A program made the translations under genes and the position numbers. A DNA stretch of 64,000 nucleotides, from contig CM054120.1 in the NCBI GenBank assembly GCA_028673005.1, positions 56,542,057 through 56,606,056 of the forward strand. The letters are read 5' to 3'. The stretch is from Tanypteryx hageni (Eukaryota; Arthropoda; Insecta; Odonata; Petaluridae). This document shows, piece after piece, positions 34,412-48,198 of the stretch (positions are counted from its first letter, which is position 1; every line of letters starts with the position of its first letter). The notes under the pieces were generated by a model that searched no databases, had not been told where the DNA came from, and saw only the letters and a program-made list of their open reading frames with translations.

Positions 34412-35704
34412 TCGGAATTGGAATGGAAATTGAGCCCCGGCCTTTTTTTTAAAAGAGCTGAGTACCACCAGCTGAGTTAATGGTCATCATCTTACCTGCG
34501 ATATACTCCCCTTATCCGTCCCGTTGTCTCTGGCTGGTGTTCGAATACTCCACTTGGGGAGGAAGTAGGTAATCCGCTGTGGCTCAGAGACAACCAGGGT
34601 TTCTGAGTGTGTCCAGGATCTTCCTAGGGGTAACCCGCACGCCTCGCTGCGAGCGGAGCGCCTGGGGGACCATTGCACGGTCACACTCGTTCTCTTTCTC
34701 CGGGGGGTGGCTAACCAAGTCCCACCTTCTCACCCGTTCGTCCTTTCGTCTCTCGAAACATGTGGCAGTCGATACGACATGGGGGAGTTTCCCCTCTGTA
34801 GAAATACACCCGTTCCATCGCGCAAAATATCGCTAACCAGATCCCCGCCGTCTGAAAGGACGCAGCAAAGGACGGTTCCTCCCGGGACAAACACGGATGC
34901 GTCACTCCTGATCAATATTAAACAAGTCCTCTTCGGGCAAGCTTTTACGAACGACGTTGATCAAGCCGATCGAAACAACCCACGGAACCCGACCCCACGA
35001 GGACGACGCGAAGTTTTTGACAGCGGCTCTTTAGAAAGCAAAGAAATGCAACTTGACGACGTTCTTACTAAGGACCAGCATGACAAGCAACCTGCCCAGG
35101 AGCGAGCTGATAGCTCTGCTACTATGGAGGCAACAGACAACGACGACAAAGGCATCTTCTATACAGTTGAATAAAGTAAAAGGAAGGGAAGTCGTAGAAT
35201 AACGCCCTCACTGGACACGACAATTAATTGCACAACCGCTACGACCCTCTGGTCGAATTGACAGAGACAAATCCTCGTCGTGCACTGGAAGAGACAGGTA
35301 CAAACGCTCAACCAATCGCAGGCTGAACAATGAATACTGCCTCCAGGAAGCCACCGCCTATTATAATTTATGACGTAAAAGATGAGACAGCCTTAATAAT
35401 GGCCATCCGCCAACAGGCAAAAGATTGTGACTTCGTATTTACGAAAACTAAAGAATGCTCCCGTCTACAGCTGAGAACTGAAGAAGAGTACTCCGAAGTT
35501 CTAGCTTATCTGAAAGCAGCCGGCGTCCAAACCAGTACATGGGCAACTAAAGAACCTCGCGTCCAGCGCTTCCTTATTCATGGCCTGGAAGAAGGCACCG
35601 ACACGAAATTCATACAGGAAGACATTAAGAAAAATGTTATTCCCGTGTTGGAGGTCAAATCCCTCCCCAACCGGGAAGATATATACTCGATTTTCGTGCT
35701 GATG
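34412..35704 (+). pseudogene. Jockey-type element C leader and ORF1, unit 2
   Basis: It is the copy of 8137-9354 but keeps 75 bases (about 35060-35134) that unit 1 has lost. They extend the first ORF1 stretch (34707-35174) by 25 codons in frame. The PRE_C2HC-like stretch is 35330-35690. It is cut off by the Gypsy-A LTR at 35705. Confidence 0.8.
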
Positions 35705-38700
35705 TGTGGCGATTTTTTCCTCCCCCCCCCCTTTACTCCCGCACTTATACGATAGCACTTAACAAATCGCATGTATGAACATGCAAGTACGAATATCGCT
35801 AGTTCGAATATCGCCGCTATCGTATATCGCCGATATTCGTGATATCGCCGGACTGAACACCACGCCCACGAACGCCACGCCAGGGTCGACACGCCCTCCC
35901 GTGGTGCCTCTCTGCTTTATATACTCTAATTACCCCTCACCTCTTCAACCTTCCCTCTTTCCCATGGTTATGCAAGAACAGTATAAAAGCGACCAATCAC
36001 CGGGAATAATTCAACCATTTCGAATTACCCGCCTGACGTCATTACCTCCCTCCTTCACCACCGGCGTCACGTGACAGTCCATTCCGATAGTGGCCTTCCG
36101 AGCGACGAGACGCACAGCGGAGCAACGAGTGAAGTCGACGCAGGTGGCCCACTCTCGCGTCCATACTACCCGGCAGAAAACATTCAGTGTTGAGTGGACA
36201 TTGACCTACCGGGAGCCGGAAGAGTGATAGTAACTATTGGATGTGATTTAATTGACATTAACTAAGTTTCGTTTGGAATCGCCTTCACCTATGAAGCGTA
36301 TTTTGTTTTGTGGTATTACTTAAATCTATTCAAATTCAACTGTTGGATTGTTATATGTCTATATTTCTATGTTCTATTTATAGTTTGTCATTAGCACTTA
36401 GCACATTAGTGGATGTTTTTGCACCGAAAATTATAGTTCGCTGCAAAATTGGAGGCACCGGAGAGATATTAAATATTAGGTTGTTAATTGTCTAAACTGA
36501 TTGTTGCTATGCTTTCTGGTTCTTTTGTAGTATAGTTCTTGGATTTTGTCCTATTCCTCGTTTACTCGATCTCTTTTAGTCCTATTGCTCTCCTTCACTT
36601 TTCATTCGTCCGCCCCATTCCATCAGTCACGTAATTCCCCTGTTATTTGTTACTCTTTGATTCTCTCTGTCGATCATGTCGAAGGAACGAGGTAAAACGG
36701 AGGCTACCGTGCGCGCCGAAGGCACTCTGTACGATGAAACCGAGATGGTTCCCCAGTTTTCCGATTGCGTAAGAGTTGCTAACCAGCTGTTACTCGAAAT
36801 TCCCCCCTTCCAGGAATCTACCTCCGAGAATTGGTTCACTTTTATATCCGCGGTGTCCGATGTATTGTCTTTGTCACTTATTCCGGAACACTACTTGCTG
36901 ATATTACTTTTGTCTAAACTTCCGGCCAATTGTCGCCAGTTTTGGTTGTCGGTAGTTAATCAAAAGGTGCCCTGGGAGAAGATAATACCGAAAGTATGGG
37001 AAACTTTCGTCTCTAATAGGGAATTAGAACGACTCGTCACTACTAAGGTGAAAAGATTCCAACTCCCCCAAGAATCTCCTCGCGATTTTCTTTATTCCGT
37101 GCGAGGTGCCGCAAAGGCGCTGGGAAAATCGTATTCAGTTAAGGAGCTTATTGAATTGATATTGGAAGGTTTAAGTCCCATCGCTCAAGCCACTTTAACT
37201 TTCGCTAAACGGCCTCAAACCCTACAGGAGCTTGAATCCCTGATGACTCATGCGGCCAAGGCCATGATGAATCGAGCGGAATACGCTGCGATTCACTCCC
37301 CGTCAAATTCCTAGATCTCACTCCCTTCCCCCGCTCTGCCCCTAATATCACCGCCTCATGTCACCTGCTCTTTCTGTCATAAGCCTGGACATTCCTCCCG
37401 TAACTGTCGGAGAAGAAGAGAGAGAGAAGATCGTCCCGCGAGGCTACGAGCGAATTATCCGGCTATTTTGAATGCCAACTTCGCCGAATATCTACAATTA
37501 CCATTTGTACATTGCGAAGTTCATACCGCAAAGATTAAAGCATTGCTAGATACCGGTTCTTCCCTGTCGCTGCTCAATTACGACACCTGGCAGAAAATTC
37601 CTCGTCGTGGGCGTCTTCAGCGATGCAATATCAAATGTCGTAACGTCACCAGTCTTCCTCTCGTTCTGACGAGATGCATCAATTTAAGAATTCGCCTAAA
37701 AAATCTTTCGTGGAGGCATACATTTTACTTGTGCGAATTGCCCGCACAAATGATATTAGGCCAGGATTTCATAAGACGAACGCGAATGATCCTTTACCAT
37801 AATGCGTTCTCTTTCGAATGCCGCCCGGATCACAAACATTTCTTTAACGGCAATTCTGATACGCCGTCGGGCTCCCCCATTATGCCTTTGCGATCAGCTG
37901 ATAACAATCTACGCCAGAATATGGCTCCCGTTGGAAACCGAGTTCATTTCTCGGGGAAAAAGGCTCCTCCTCCAGGTGAAGATGATTCCACCGTATTATC
38001 CCGGGAAATTCAAAGTCTCGTCGATGCCTATTCCGACGTCATCTCCCCCCATCTCTGCCAGACCAACGTAGTAACCTACGAAACAGAACTACTTGATTCT
38101 ACCCCGGTCAGATCACACCCCTACCAGTATTCTCCACCCAAGACGGCGATGATGAAAAAACATGTTAATAAACTACTAAATGAAGGAATCATCCAGCCAT
38201 CCTCTTCAAATTGGGCTTCGCCAGCTTTTCTTATACCGAAGAAGGATGGATCAGAGCGATTAGTGGTCGATTATCGCTAACTGAATAAACAAGTGAAGGC
38301 AGACAAATTCCCCACTCCTTCAATAGAACATGCTCTGCAATATTTGGGATCTGCTAAATATTTTACAATACTTGATTTGAATTCTGCTTTCCACCAGATT
38401 CCCTTAACTCCGATCTCCAAGCCTTTACTGCCTTTATTACATCTTTTGGCCTCTATCAGTATAATCGCCTTCCCTTCGGCTTGACAACGTCTCCCCAAGT
38501 ATTTTCTAGGCTGATTGACAAGGTATTAGGTGATTTAAAATATGGCTGTGTATATCCCTATATTGATGACCTGTGTATTTATTCCAAGAACCTCCAAGAG
38601 CACATCCAACATGTCAGGCTGGTGCTGGAAAAATTGAGAGCAGCTGGACTTACCGTCCATCCAGAGAAGATGAAACTGGCCCAGAAAACTATTACCTTTC

Positions 38701-41700
38701 TCGGATATCAGATCTCAAATGGCGAACTTACGACTGATCCGGAGAGAACCCGAGCATTATCCAGTTTCCCTGTTCCAAAGTCAGTTAAGGAGGTCTCACG
38801 TTTCCTTGGTATGTGTGGTTTCTATTCCAAATTTATTCCAAGCTATGCCATTTTCCAATGGACCAACTCCCATCAAAATGCTTTTCTCAAACTCAAACAA
38901 TGTCTTTCTTCTCCCCTGTACTTCATCTTCCTAACTTTGAGGAAGAATTTCATTTATTTGTGGATGCTAGCCAAGTCGCACTTGGTGCAGTCCTTAATCA
39001 ACAGGTTAATGGCAAATTTATGCCTGTTGCCTATGCTAGTAGGACTTTAACCGATTATGAGCAGAAGCTCCCCTCCTACGAGCTCGAATGTCTTGCCTGC
39101 TGTTGGGCCACGGATAAATTTCGGTCCTATCTTCAACCAAAACCCTTCCATTTGTATACCGACAATGGGGCGATTACGTGGCTGTTTAAACATCCTAAGC
39201 AGTTAGGGAAAATTGGTAGAATGGTTTTAAAATTGTCGTCCTTCTGCTTTGCTATTCACCATGTTCCCAGTTCCAAAAATAGGGTGGCTGATTGTTTGTC
39301 TAGGGTGAACCATCAATCAAGGGAGAAACCCATTCATTGTTCGATGCTCCTCCATAGAATCCCATTATCATTCACTAATATTCGTGAGCATCAGACATCT
39401 GACCCAGAATTGAAACAGCTGATCGACTCAGTTAGACGGGAACGCCCCCATCCAAACTATTTTCTCAAGGATGATTTGTTGTATTATGGTACCACTAGAC
39501 TGAAGAAGGGACGTGTAGTGGTTCCCCAGGCCCTGAGATCCATGTTGTTTGAATATTTCCATCGTTTGCCCACCGCTGGACACATGGGGGTTGCTAAAAC
39601 TTGTGAAAGAATATGTAGAGAATTTTGGTGGAAAAATATGAGGCAAGAAATAACGCAGATGGTCAGACGTTGTCACGACTGCCAAACCTGCAAACCTAGG
39701 AACACCTTTCCTCCTGGTGAGATGTCTTCCTCACCATCCATTTATCCATGGGAAAAGGTGTATATAGATTTTATTGGTCCCTTGCCTAGAAGTCGCAGTG
39801 GCAGCACTTGTGCCCTGACTATAATAGATGGCTTTACTAAATTTACTTTTATTGAACCTCTGCGTTCTCCCTTGGCTTCTCAAGTGGGTTCTGTCTTGTT
39901 TAACAAAATAATTCCTAAATTTGGTTATCCTAAATATATTGTTTCTGATAATGGTTCCCAATTTCGTTCCACTGCATTCTCTGATATGTGTTTTAAATAT
40001 GGTATTAAGCAAATTTTCATAGCCCCCTACTATCCTCAGCCTAATCAAGCTGAACGTGTCCACCATAACCTAAAATATGCCTTAACTATCTTGTCACAGA
40101 ATGACCACCGGAAATGGGATGAATTCTTACCCAGTTTAACCTTTGCTTTTAATTCTCCTAAACATAGCAGTATGGGCTATAATCCAGCAAGGATATTTAT
40201 GGGCAGAGAGCTTCCTCATCCCTTGACAAATTTCTGGAGAATTCCTCCTCAGGCTCTGGCTGAGGACCTAACTCCCTCTGAGAGGCATTCCTTGTGGCAA
40301 CAAGTGCTCAATAATCTCAAGGCGACCAGACGTAGGCAGGCACTTGCTTTTGATAAAAGCCATACTGGGAACCCATTTAAAATCGGTGATTTAGTGTTAT
40401 ATAGAAGGTTTCCTACTAGTTCCAAGATGCTCCATAGAACTGCTAACTTAACCCCTCAGTGGGCCGTCCCTTCACCTATCAAAAGGTTCATATCTCCCGT
40501 AACAGCTGTTCTTCCGCTATCCCCAAATAAGGAGAGAATTGTAAATATTTCTCAACTTAAACTTTATTGTACTTAATTTGTTGTATATGTATCTTCTTGT
40601 CTTGGCGTAGAGGTAGCGAACTCATCGCCCGGTGATTCTGATCATCGCAACCAGCCCCCAGATATAAATCTGGTAAAACATATTGAAAAAACTTATTCGG
40701 CCATGTGCCAAGAAAATCGCTGTTTAGCGTACAATATACCAGGCATCATAGATGGTATTCTGGACATCTATGAAGGTCAACATGGTTAAAAAAAAACAAA
40801 ACCTAACCCCTACCACAGTCAAGTTAATTTGAATATAATATTGTTAATGATTTGAATATTACCTTGTTAATGTGCTTAAATATGATATGATGAAGGGACT
40901 CACATGGCCAAATCAATTGAAATATTACACTGTTAATTAATAGAGATATTATGCCTGGATTAAGCAATGCCCTGCCTAATAATCATTTTTTCAAATGCTT
41001 AATAACAGTATGATTACTAGTTGCCCTTGCCTAAGAATTAATGTTTATGCTATGATGTATAATATTTCCAAGAAGGAAATGCTCAGGAAAGTTTGCTTTT
41101 GTTATGTCATGAAATTCTATTTCTGTTATGTTATCAATGACATACAATCTATTCTCACTCTATCCCTGAGGCAAGGATGGGTATCAATTTTGTTTCCTTA
41201 AGCCACGATAGTTGGCATATTGTAATTATGATTATTTATTATTTTGAGGGAGATATTCCTACATGTTATTAAGTTTTCGGCTTGGCAAGATGCCGACATG
41301 ATATGCCAAATGCATCATCCCTATGTACCCACAAAGTGATTATCCTGGGAAAAAAACTACATTCCAATGGACAAGTGCTTTCCCGACTAGCTTCATCACG
41401 GCGAACCAGTGGACTTCTTCAGAGAACTTTAGCCGTGACAGTAGCTCGAACCCTGATTGCCAGAGCAGGCAATCCACCACGTGTAATATTCCAATTTTAA
41501 GTGTCTTGACAAATAAGTGTTCAATAATAATAATAATAAACTATCTTGAAAGAGACAACGAAGGAGTGTGTTCTGTGCTTCATTCATGATCCGGGAACGG
41601 TGTAGGGAATAAGGTGACTTAGAAACTTACCCTCCCCAACCAATTGAAACTTTTATTGGTCCCATTTTCATCATTTTTCCCAGGGAGGATGTGGCGATTT

Positions 41701-42427
41701 TTTTCCTCCCCCCCTTTTACTCCCGCACTTATACGATAGCACTTAACGAATCGCATGTACGAACATGCAAGTACGAATATCGCTAGTTCGAATATCGCCG
41801 CTATCGTATATCGCCGATATTCGTGATATCGCCGGACTGAACACCACGCCCACGGACGCCACGCCACGGTCGAAACGCCCTCCCGTGGTGCCTCTCTGCT
41901 TTATATACCCTAATTACCCCTCGCCTCTTTAACCTTCCCTCTTTCCCATGTTTATGCAAGAACAGTGGAAAAGCGACCAATCACCGGGAATAATTCAACC
42001 ATTTCGAATTACCCGCCTGACGTCATTACATACCTCCTTCACCACCGGCGTCACGTGACAGTCCATTCCGATAGTGGCCTTCCAAGCGACGAGACGCACA
42101 GCGGAGCAACGAGTGAAGTCGACGCAGGTGGCCCACTCTCGCGTCCATACTACCCGGCAGAAAACATTCAGTGTTGAGTGGACATTGACCTACCGGGAGC
42201 CGGAAGAGTGACAGTAACTATTGGATGTGATTTAACTGACATTAACTAAGTTGTTTCGAATCGCCTTCACCTACGAGGTGTATTTTGTTTTGTGGTATTA
42301 CATAAATCTACTCAAATTCAACTGTTGGATTGTTATATGTCTATATTTCTATGTTCTATTTATAGTTTGTCATTAGCACTTAGCACATCAGTGGATGTTT
42401 TTGCACCAAAAATTATATTTCGCTGCA
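35705..42427 (+). mobile_element. Gypsy-type LTR retrotransposon A, unit 2
   Basis: LTRs are 35705-36445 and 41690-42427. The TATA box (35982-35989), primer-binding-type site (36450) and polypurine tract (41682-41689) are as in unit 1. It is 334 bases shorter than the others because of a deletion just after the SINE-like segment, near 40805. The non-coding stretch after pol is 40577-41689. Confidence 0.93.
36676..40576 (+). pseudogene. Gypsy-A gag-pol, unit 2 (most damaged copy)
   Basis: It has the domain order of the unit 1 copy. Besides the shared TAA (38278-38280) and the 2-base deletion near 38420 shared with unit 1, it has a private TAG after Gag residue 212 (37312-37314), just before the zinc knuckle, and a private 1-base loss near 38916 between RT and RNase H. 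RT from 38481 and RNase H plus integrase to 40576 are otherwise readable. YIDD is at 38559-38570. Confidence 0.93.
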
Positions 42428-44395
42428 ATAGGAACATTGTAGTTGATCCACCTGTAGCTCGTCTGTGTTCCTGATGCTTGAGATACGTTCTCCGAAGCAA
42501 CGCATCGAATACTAGCCATATCTGAATAATCGGCTTGGCGTCACATTTCCATGATCAGATTGGCGAGTGTTGAGGCTGTGGGGGTCCTTGTATGTGTGTC
42601 GAATTTTGAAGGGATTTTGAGATCCATTGCAAAGGCGATCTTACCTGAATCAGACCAGATTGGAAGTGCTATATCGTCCTGGTTAACCTTTGCAACCTCA
42701 CCATTTTGTGGTGATGTGTCACTTTTCTGACTCCATGTTGTGTGGAGGCCGGTAAATGAAAACACATTTTTTCTTTATGGCGGAAAGTCTTTCTTCTCCC
42801 CATAAAGTATCTCATCCTATCCAGACAGATAATGATTTTGAACATATCACTCCTAAAGTTTATACCGGTGAAAATGGAGAAACATTAAACTCTCAACACT
42901 TAATAGGGAGTCATAAATAATTATTACCTTATGTATGTGTATGTCGAGGAATGCAAGAGGGAAATGGCCTCACAGATGGTCATTGATGGCAAAAGGTTTA
43001 TAAGCAAGAGAAATGGTGGTGCCAATAATACCACCTTAATGATACTTACATTCTCCCTTGATAAGCTGTCCGAGAAGTTCAAGGTTGGTTATGTGGTCTG
43101 CCCAGTTCGGTCCAATATACCCAGCCCTATGTGCTGCTTACAGTACAGCACATTTGTCCATGTTGAATGGGCAAAGCAATACACCCCAATGCAATCGGTA
43201 AAAGAACGATGGAGTATAATTCCCTGAGGATGTATCGTGCAAGAACTGTAAATGCCATCACCTGGCAAAATACCGTAACTTCAATAAGAGAAAAAGATCA
43301 TGGATATAAAGACCTTAGAGAAGATGCCTTCTTTTGTTGCTCGAAAAAAATACAAAACACTTGTTGCTCCAGTCTTCTCAAGATCATTTTCGTTCTTGGC
43401 AGTCACCCCATTAAGAAGAGTAGCATCGCTACTCAGACAGATGAGGTCTCACAGACAAATCAAAGAAATCAGAACAAAAAGAAAATTATACCAAAGAAAA
43501 TAAAGCAAAATAAAATGCTGAAGTTAAGGCCAAAAAAAGGACGGAATTCCCATGGAACTGAATAAGTCATCAAGTAGAAATATGGGAGGGAGACCAGACA
43601 AAACACCCTCGCACTAGCCCTCCCGCAAACTTCACCAAAGGAAGGAAATGATGGAGGAAGACATGTATTTCGATGCATTGATGAAGCGTTTCCTTCAAAC
43701 TCCGCAGAACAAATGGGTGAATGTCTAAACCAAGTGATAAAAGAAAAGCTACTAGCATAGACAATTTAAATTCATTAATAGACCTTTATGTTTTTAGCCA
43801 TTCAATGGAACTGCAATGATTTTCATAGACACACAGAAGAGATAAAGAATTTAATATTTCAATAACCCTGCTTACGTATATTACAGGAATCGCATTTTAA
43901 AAGAAATCACTAAAGGAAAATTAAAGTTTTAATGATTTTTAGAGCAGACAACCTAGGCGGCAACAGGGTTCAAGGATGAGTGGCTGTAGTCATAAGAGAT
44001 GGGTATATCTCTCGTAGGTAGACTTGCAGACATCTTTTTAGGAAGTTGCAGTCACGGTAGCCACTCAAGAAGAAAAAACATGTTGTAATATATATCTCTC
44101 AGAATGGGCATCTGTAAACAAGAGTAACCCGGAAGACCTTTTCAACCATTTACCTCAGCCCTTCGTGATGCTAGGGGACTATAATGCTAACATAATCCTC
44201 TGGGGAGACACGATTGGTTATAAAATGACATAACGTATCTTTTAAATACGTTTTTAGATGATTTTAATCTGATTTTGCGGAACAACCAAGAAAAAAGTGT
44301 TTCAACTATTTTATTTGAGAATACTTCTCAAATGACCTTTTTATGACCACGAGCACTATAGCTCTACTGTTCTCTCTGACTGTTCACCCAGATAT
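42428..44395 (+). pseudogene. Decayed I/Jockey-like element D, unit 2
   Basis: It is the copy of 16412-18370. It has ten extra bases (GGAGGCCGGT) near 42745. Gag-like sequence is 42931-43565, and the endonuclease core reads LGDYNANIILWG near 44172-44207, closer to the family pattern than unit 1, so unit 1 has drifted further here. Confidence 0.65.
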
Positions 44396-45539
44396 CTTAG
44401 GAAGCGGTGCCTTGGATCCCGACACAGTGTCCTATTTCACCACCAGGGACGTCGTCGTGGTCATCAAGGGGCCCATCCTAAAGAAGGCCCTGCCGAAGAC
44501 GTGATCTCGAACGCGTTTATTCGCCAGCTACCCGTAGCAGCCCTTGAGCTCCTGGCACATATCTACTCCGGATGCATGAGGAGCTAGCACTTTTCAGCCA
44601 TGTGGAAACGGTCTAAGGTGATCTGCATCCCAAAGAAGCCGGACGGAAAGCTGTATCCCGTTGATATTTGCTCCACATTGCTGCGGACGGGCTTCGGTAA
44701 ATCTTCGAGAGGCTGCTGCTGCCGTTCCTCCGATAGCACATACGCGAGGAACAACACCTCCCAGCCGAGCAGTTCAGATTCCGAGAAGGTCACTCTACGA
44801 TTGACCAACTGGCTACAGTGACCGCCTTCATCATCGACGCCATTAACATAAAGAACAAAGGCAAGGGCCTTCTCCGATATCTGGAAGACCTTCGACCGCG
44901 TGTGGCATGGGGAACTCATGTTGTAGATGACTCGAATCAAGTTCTCAGCTTGGATTATTTTCCTCGTGGAATCTTACGACCAGGACTAGGACCTCCGTGG
45001 GCAGCGGCTCCAGGACGGGTCGGAAGGTCAAAGATCTGTACTGGGGTTGACGCTGCTCAACATTTTCACCCACGACGTACCACGGGACCATGGATGGAAT
45101 GCTTAATTGGGCCTCTATGCTGACGTCGCTGCGGTCCTTAGCTGATCCTCGAATAAGTATTCAGCGGCGCTGGGTTTGCAGGAGGGAGTGGACAATCTAG
45201 TCTCATGGTATCGTCAGCGGCGGATCGTCGTCAATCCTTAGAAGACGAAGGCCATCGTCTACCACCCTGGGTTCGGGACTCCGACTGGAGTTGACGGCGA
45301 TGAGGAACACTGTCCCGTGGGAGCAGCAGGTGGTTTACCTAGGAATCCAGCTGGATGGGAAGCTGCTCTGGAGGACGCTGGGGTAGCAGCTATGGCAGAA
45401 GGGACTTGCGGCGATGATGAGATTTCGGCATCTATTGCTGTCCAGAAGCTTCAGCATGGAGACGAAGAGGAGGGTGTATTTGACGGGCGTGTTTCCGGGC
45501 ATAAGGTACGCCTAGGCGGTATGGTTGGTTTTCGCCAAG
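44396..45539 (+). pseudogene. GC-rich RT fragment E, unit 2
   Basis: It is the copy of 18371-19513 with scattered substitutions. It keeps MWKRSKVICIPKKPDGKLYP near 44600 and the defective LYADVAAV box near 45114. Several private changes differ from unit 1, so neither copy is under visible constraint. Confidence 0.7.
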
Positions 45540-45890
45540 TGTACGTTCTGCAGCATATTTACATTTTTGACAATTTATCGAGTTTCCCATCAGTTCATCG
45601 TGTTTGCCAGAGGTTTTAGTGTTCGAGCTCTATCAATCCACGAACTCCGCCGAGTGAGAGAGTGAGAAATTGACGGAGTGAAGGGGGAGAATGAGAAAGG
45701 ACTATTGTATTGTATGGTATAGTATTGTACTATATTTCAGCATTGTATTATTATACTGCAAAATAATTGTTAGTATATTTCTTGTCATTTTGCCAGTATA
45801 TTGTTATGATTTCTTGTTGGCAGCAGCAGTGTTACCAAAGGGGTATCGTATCGTTTTACTATTTTCAAGTACTTTAAGATGCTGGAACAC
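45540..45890 (+). repeat. LTR of element B, unit 2, internally deleted
   Basis: The LTR start at 45540 and the R/U5-like part from about 45718 match unit 1, but the middle GC-rich stretch seen at 19685-19775 is gone, replaced by a short TATTGTATTGTATGG-like sequence. Confidence 0.5.
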
Positions 45891-46203
45891 ATCATTCCTT
45901 ATTTTCATAATTTCTTATGCAAAATTCGTGTTCCAATAACACAATATCACCTTACATGAATTAATTTAAGATAGCATCAATGTAACTGTGTTTATTGCAT
46001 ATAGAGAATGTACAAAATTCGTTTATGTGAGAAATTCTTATAAACCTATAAAGTAACTAAATATATTCTCTTACAAAATATGTAAAATAATCATATGGTA
46101 GAATGGCCATGTAGACTTCATTGGACACAGTTCCTACTTTTAAAATATAAACTGCAATTTATAGAATACTATTCATAATAATATTCAAAACAATATCTCA
46201 TAC

Positions 46204-47104
46204 TCATTTTGCATGCTTGGAACGTCTTTTGTGATGCTTATTAAGGTAGTGTTTGCAGAAAAACATCTTGGGACACATCACATGAAAACAGTTTATCATT
46301 TGAGTGAAATGATATGTCTGACCAAGTCAGTATGTCTCCTAAATACATTGTTGCACAATTTGCAAGAGTAAGAATTTTCTCCTGTGTGGAATTTAATGTG
46401 AATGACAAGGTTTTCCTTTCCTGTGTAACTATTTCCGCATAAATCACAAGCATACTACCGTTCTCCAGTGTGCACCATCATGTGCCTACTGAGACTAAAA
46501 TAATCGAAAATCCTCTTTTTGCAAACACTGCACTCATGTGGCTTCACTTTCATATGCCTCATTATATGTTGCATCAAATTACTTTTAAAGCACATATTTG
46601 TCCGCAAATGTCACACACCCAATTTTTATCTTCAAAATGAGATTTTCGATTCCGCAACCAAGCCTTAAATTTCTCAAATACCTTATTGAATTTCTCATAA
46701 TCACACACCCATTTCCCATCGTGTGCAGATTGGTGATTCTTTAGTTTGAGCTTCATGTCAAAACTCTCGTCGCAGTATGTGCATTGGAACATCTTTAGTC
46801 CGTATTTACTAGTCAGATGCCTCATCAGGCACTTTCTCCAAGTAAATTTCTTTCCACACTCATTGCATTTGAAATCTTTTCCCTTATTGTGCATTCTCTG
46901 ATCCTGCACTGGGTATTCCTTTATATTAAACCCCTTCCCACATGTAGATCACAGGAAAGATTTCTCCATTCCATGTATCTTTAAGTGTGAATATAAATTA
47001 CATTTTATTGAACATTCTTTTCCACAATGGCGACACTTGTATACTTGACAAATCTTGCCCTTCTTTTCTTTGTTGTCCTCTGCTTGCCTTTCCATGTGCA
47101 GCAT
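46204..47104 (-). pseudogene. C2H2 zinc-finger pseudogene, unit 2
   Basis: It is the copy of 20255-21156 on the - strand. It shares the TGA in the second finger, the TAG after HTGER and the last-finger frameshift. A private loss of one A near 46585 breaks the CAFKSNLMQH finger, so the open part shrinks to 46574-46909. The candidate AATAAA is at 45991-45996. Shared lesions show the gene was dead before the block duplicated. Confidence 0.85.
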
Positions 47105-47154
47105 TTTCCTACTTTTGACAGTTTTTCGAGTTCACCGTAAGTTTTTTGTGTTCG

Positions 47155-48198
47155 TGTTCTCTTTGTGGATGCTAGCAATATTGCTTTGGGAGACACTCTC
47201 AAACAGCTGATTGACGGTAATTCTCGTTTGTCCACTTATGAATTGAAATGTATGGCATGTTGCTTTGCAACTCAAAAGTTTAAGCCATACCTGCAGGCTA
47301 GACCATTTCATTTTTATACTAATAATGCTGCTCTCACCTGGCTGTTTAATCACCCTAAACAATTAGGGAAATTTGGTCGCATGGTTTTAAAACTTTCTTG
47401 TTTTTGTTTCACAATTCTCCATGTTTCTGCTTCTAAAAATAGGGCTGCTGATTGCTTGTCACGGGTTAGAATCTAGGATCATCATTCTGATCCAACCCCC
47501 GTTGAAATTTCTTGTCTATTGCAACATGTACCATTGTCCCTCACTAATATTCGCCATCATCAGGCTTCGGACAGAGACTTTTGCAAAATAATAGAGCAAA
47601 TCTGATCAGGGAGAACCATTCCGAATTATTCTTTGCAAGGCGACTTATTGCGTCACCATTCCCTGGGCTCTAAGAAGCCTCGAGTTGTAATTCCTCTTGC
47701 TTTAATATAGATGATCTTCCAATATTTTTATACTTCTCCTATTGGTGGTCATCTAGTCAGTGCAATGACTTGTGATAAAATCTCCCGTGAATTTTGGTGG
47801 TTGGATATGAGAGCAGATATTTCAACAAAAGTTAAAAACTGTCATGATTGTCAAATAAATAAACCCAGAAATTGTCTACCTCCTGGTCGTCAATCAGCTA
47901 AATTCTCGACTTATCCCTGAAAAAGAATATTTATTAATTTTGTCGGTCCATTGCCTAGGAGTAAATTTGGTCATGCCTATGCCTTAGCCATAATTGATGG
48001 ATTTAATAAATTTGTAAATATTCAACCGGTTACAAACTCAAAAAGTAAAGCTGTTGTTGATATCCTAACCAGGCTAGTATTTTCTAAATTTGGGGTTCCC
48101 AAATATATTGTTTCAGATAACGCTTCCTCTTTCAAATCCACATTATTTTATGACGTGTGTTAGCTCAGGGATTAAACATTACCACGGTTAATGTACTC
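47155..48198 (+). pseudogene. LTR element B pol remnant, unit 2
   Basis: RNase H is 47165-47476 and integrase pieces are 47711-47920 and 47951-48163. There is a private TGA at 47918-47920 where unit 1 has tryptophan, and a short deletion at the end. Otherwise it is as in unit 1. Confidence 0.82.

Noticed and set aside
42541..42765. 74-residue - strand open frame (unit 2) as a host gene
   Set aside because: The + strand carries non-LTR element remnants, the unit 1 copy is broken, and no domain is recognisable.
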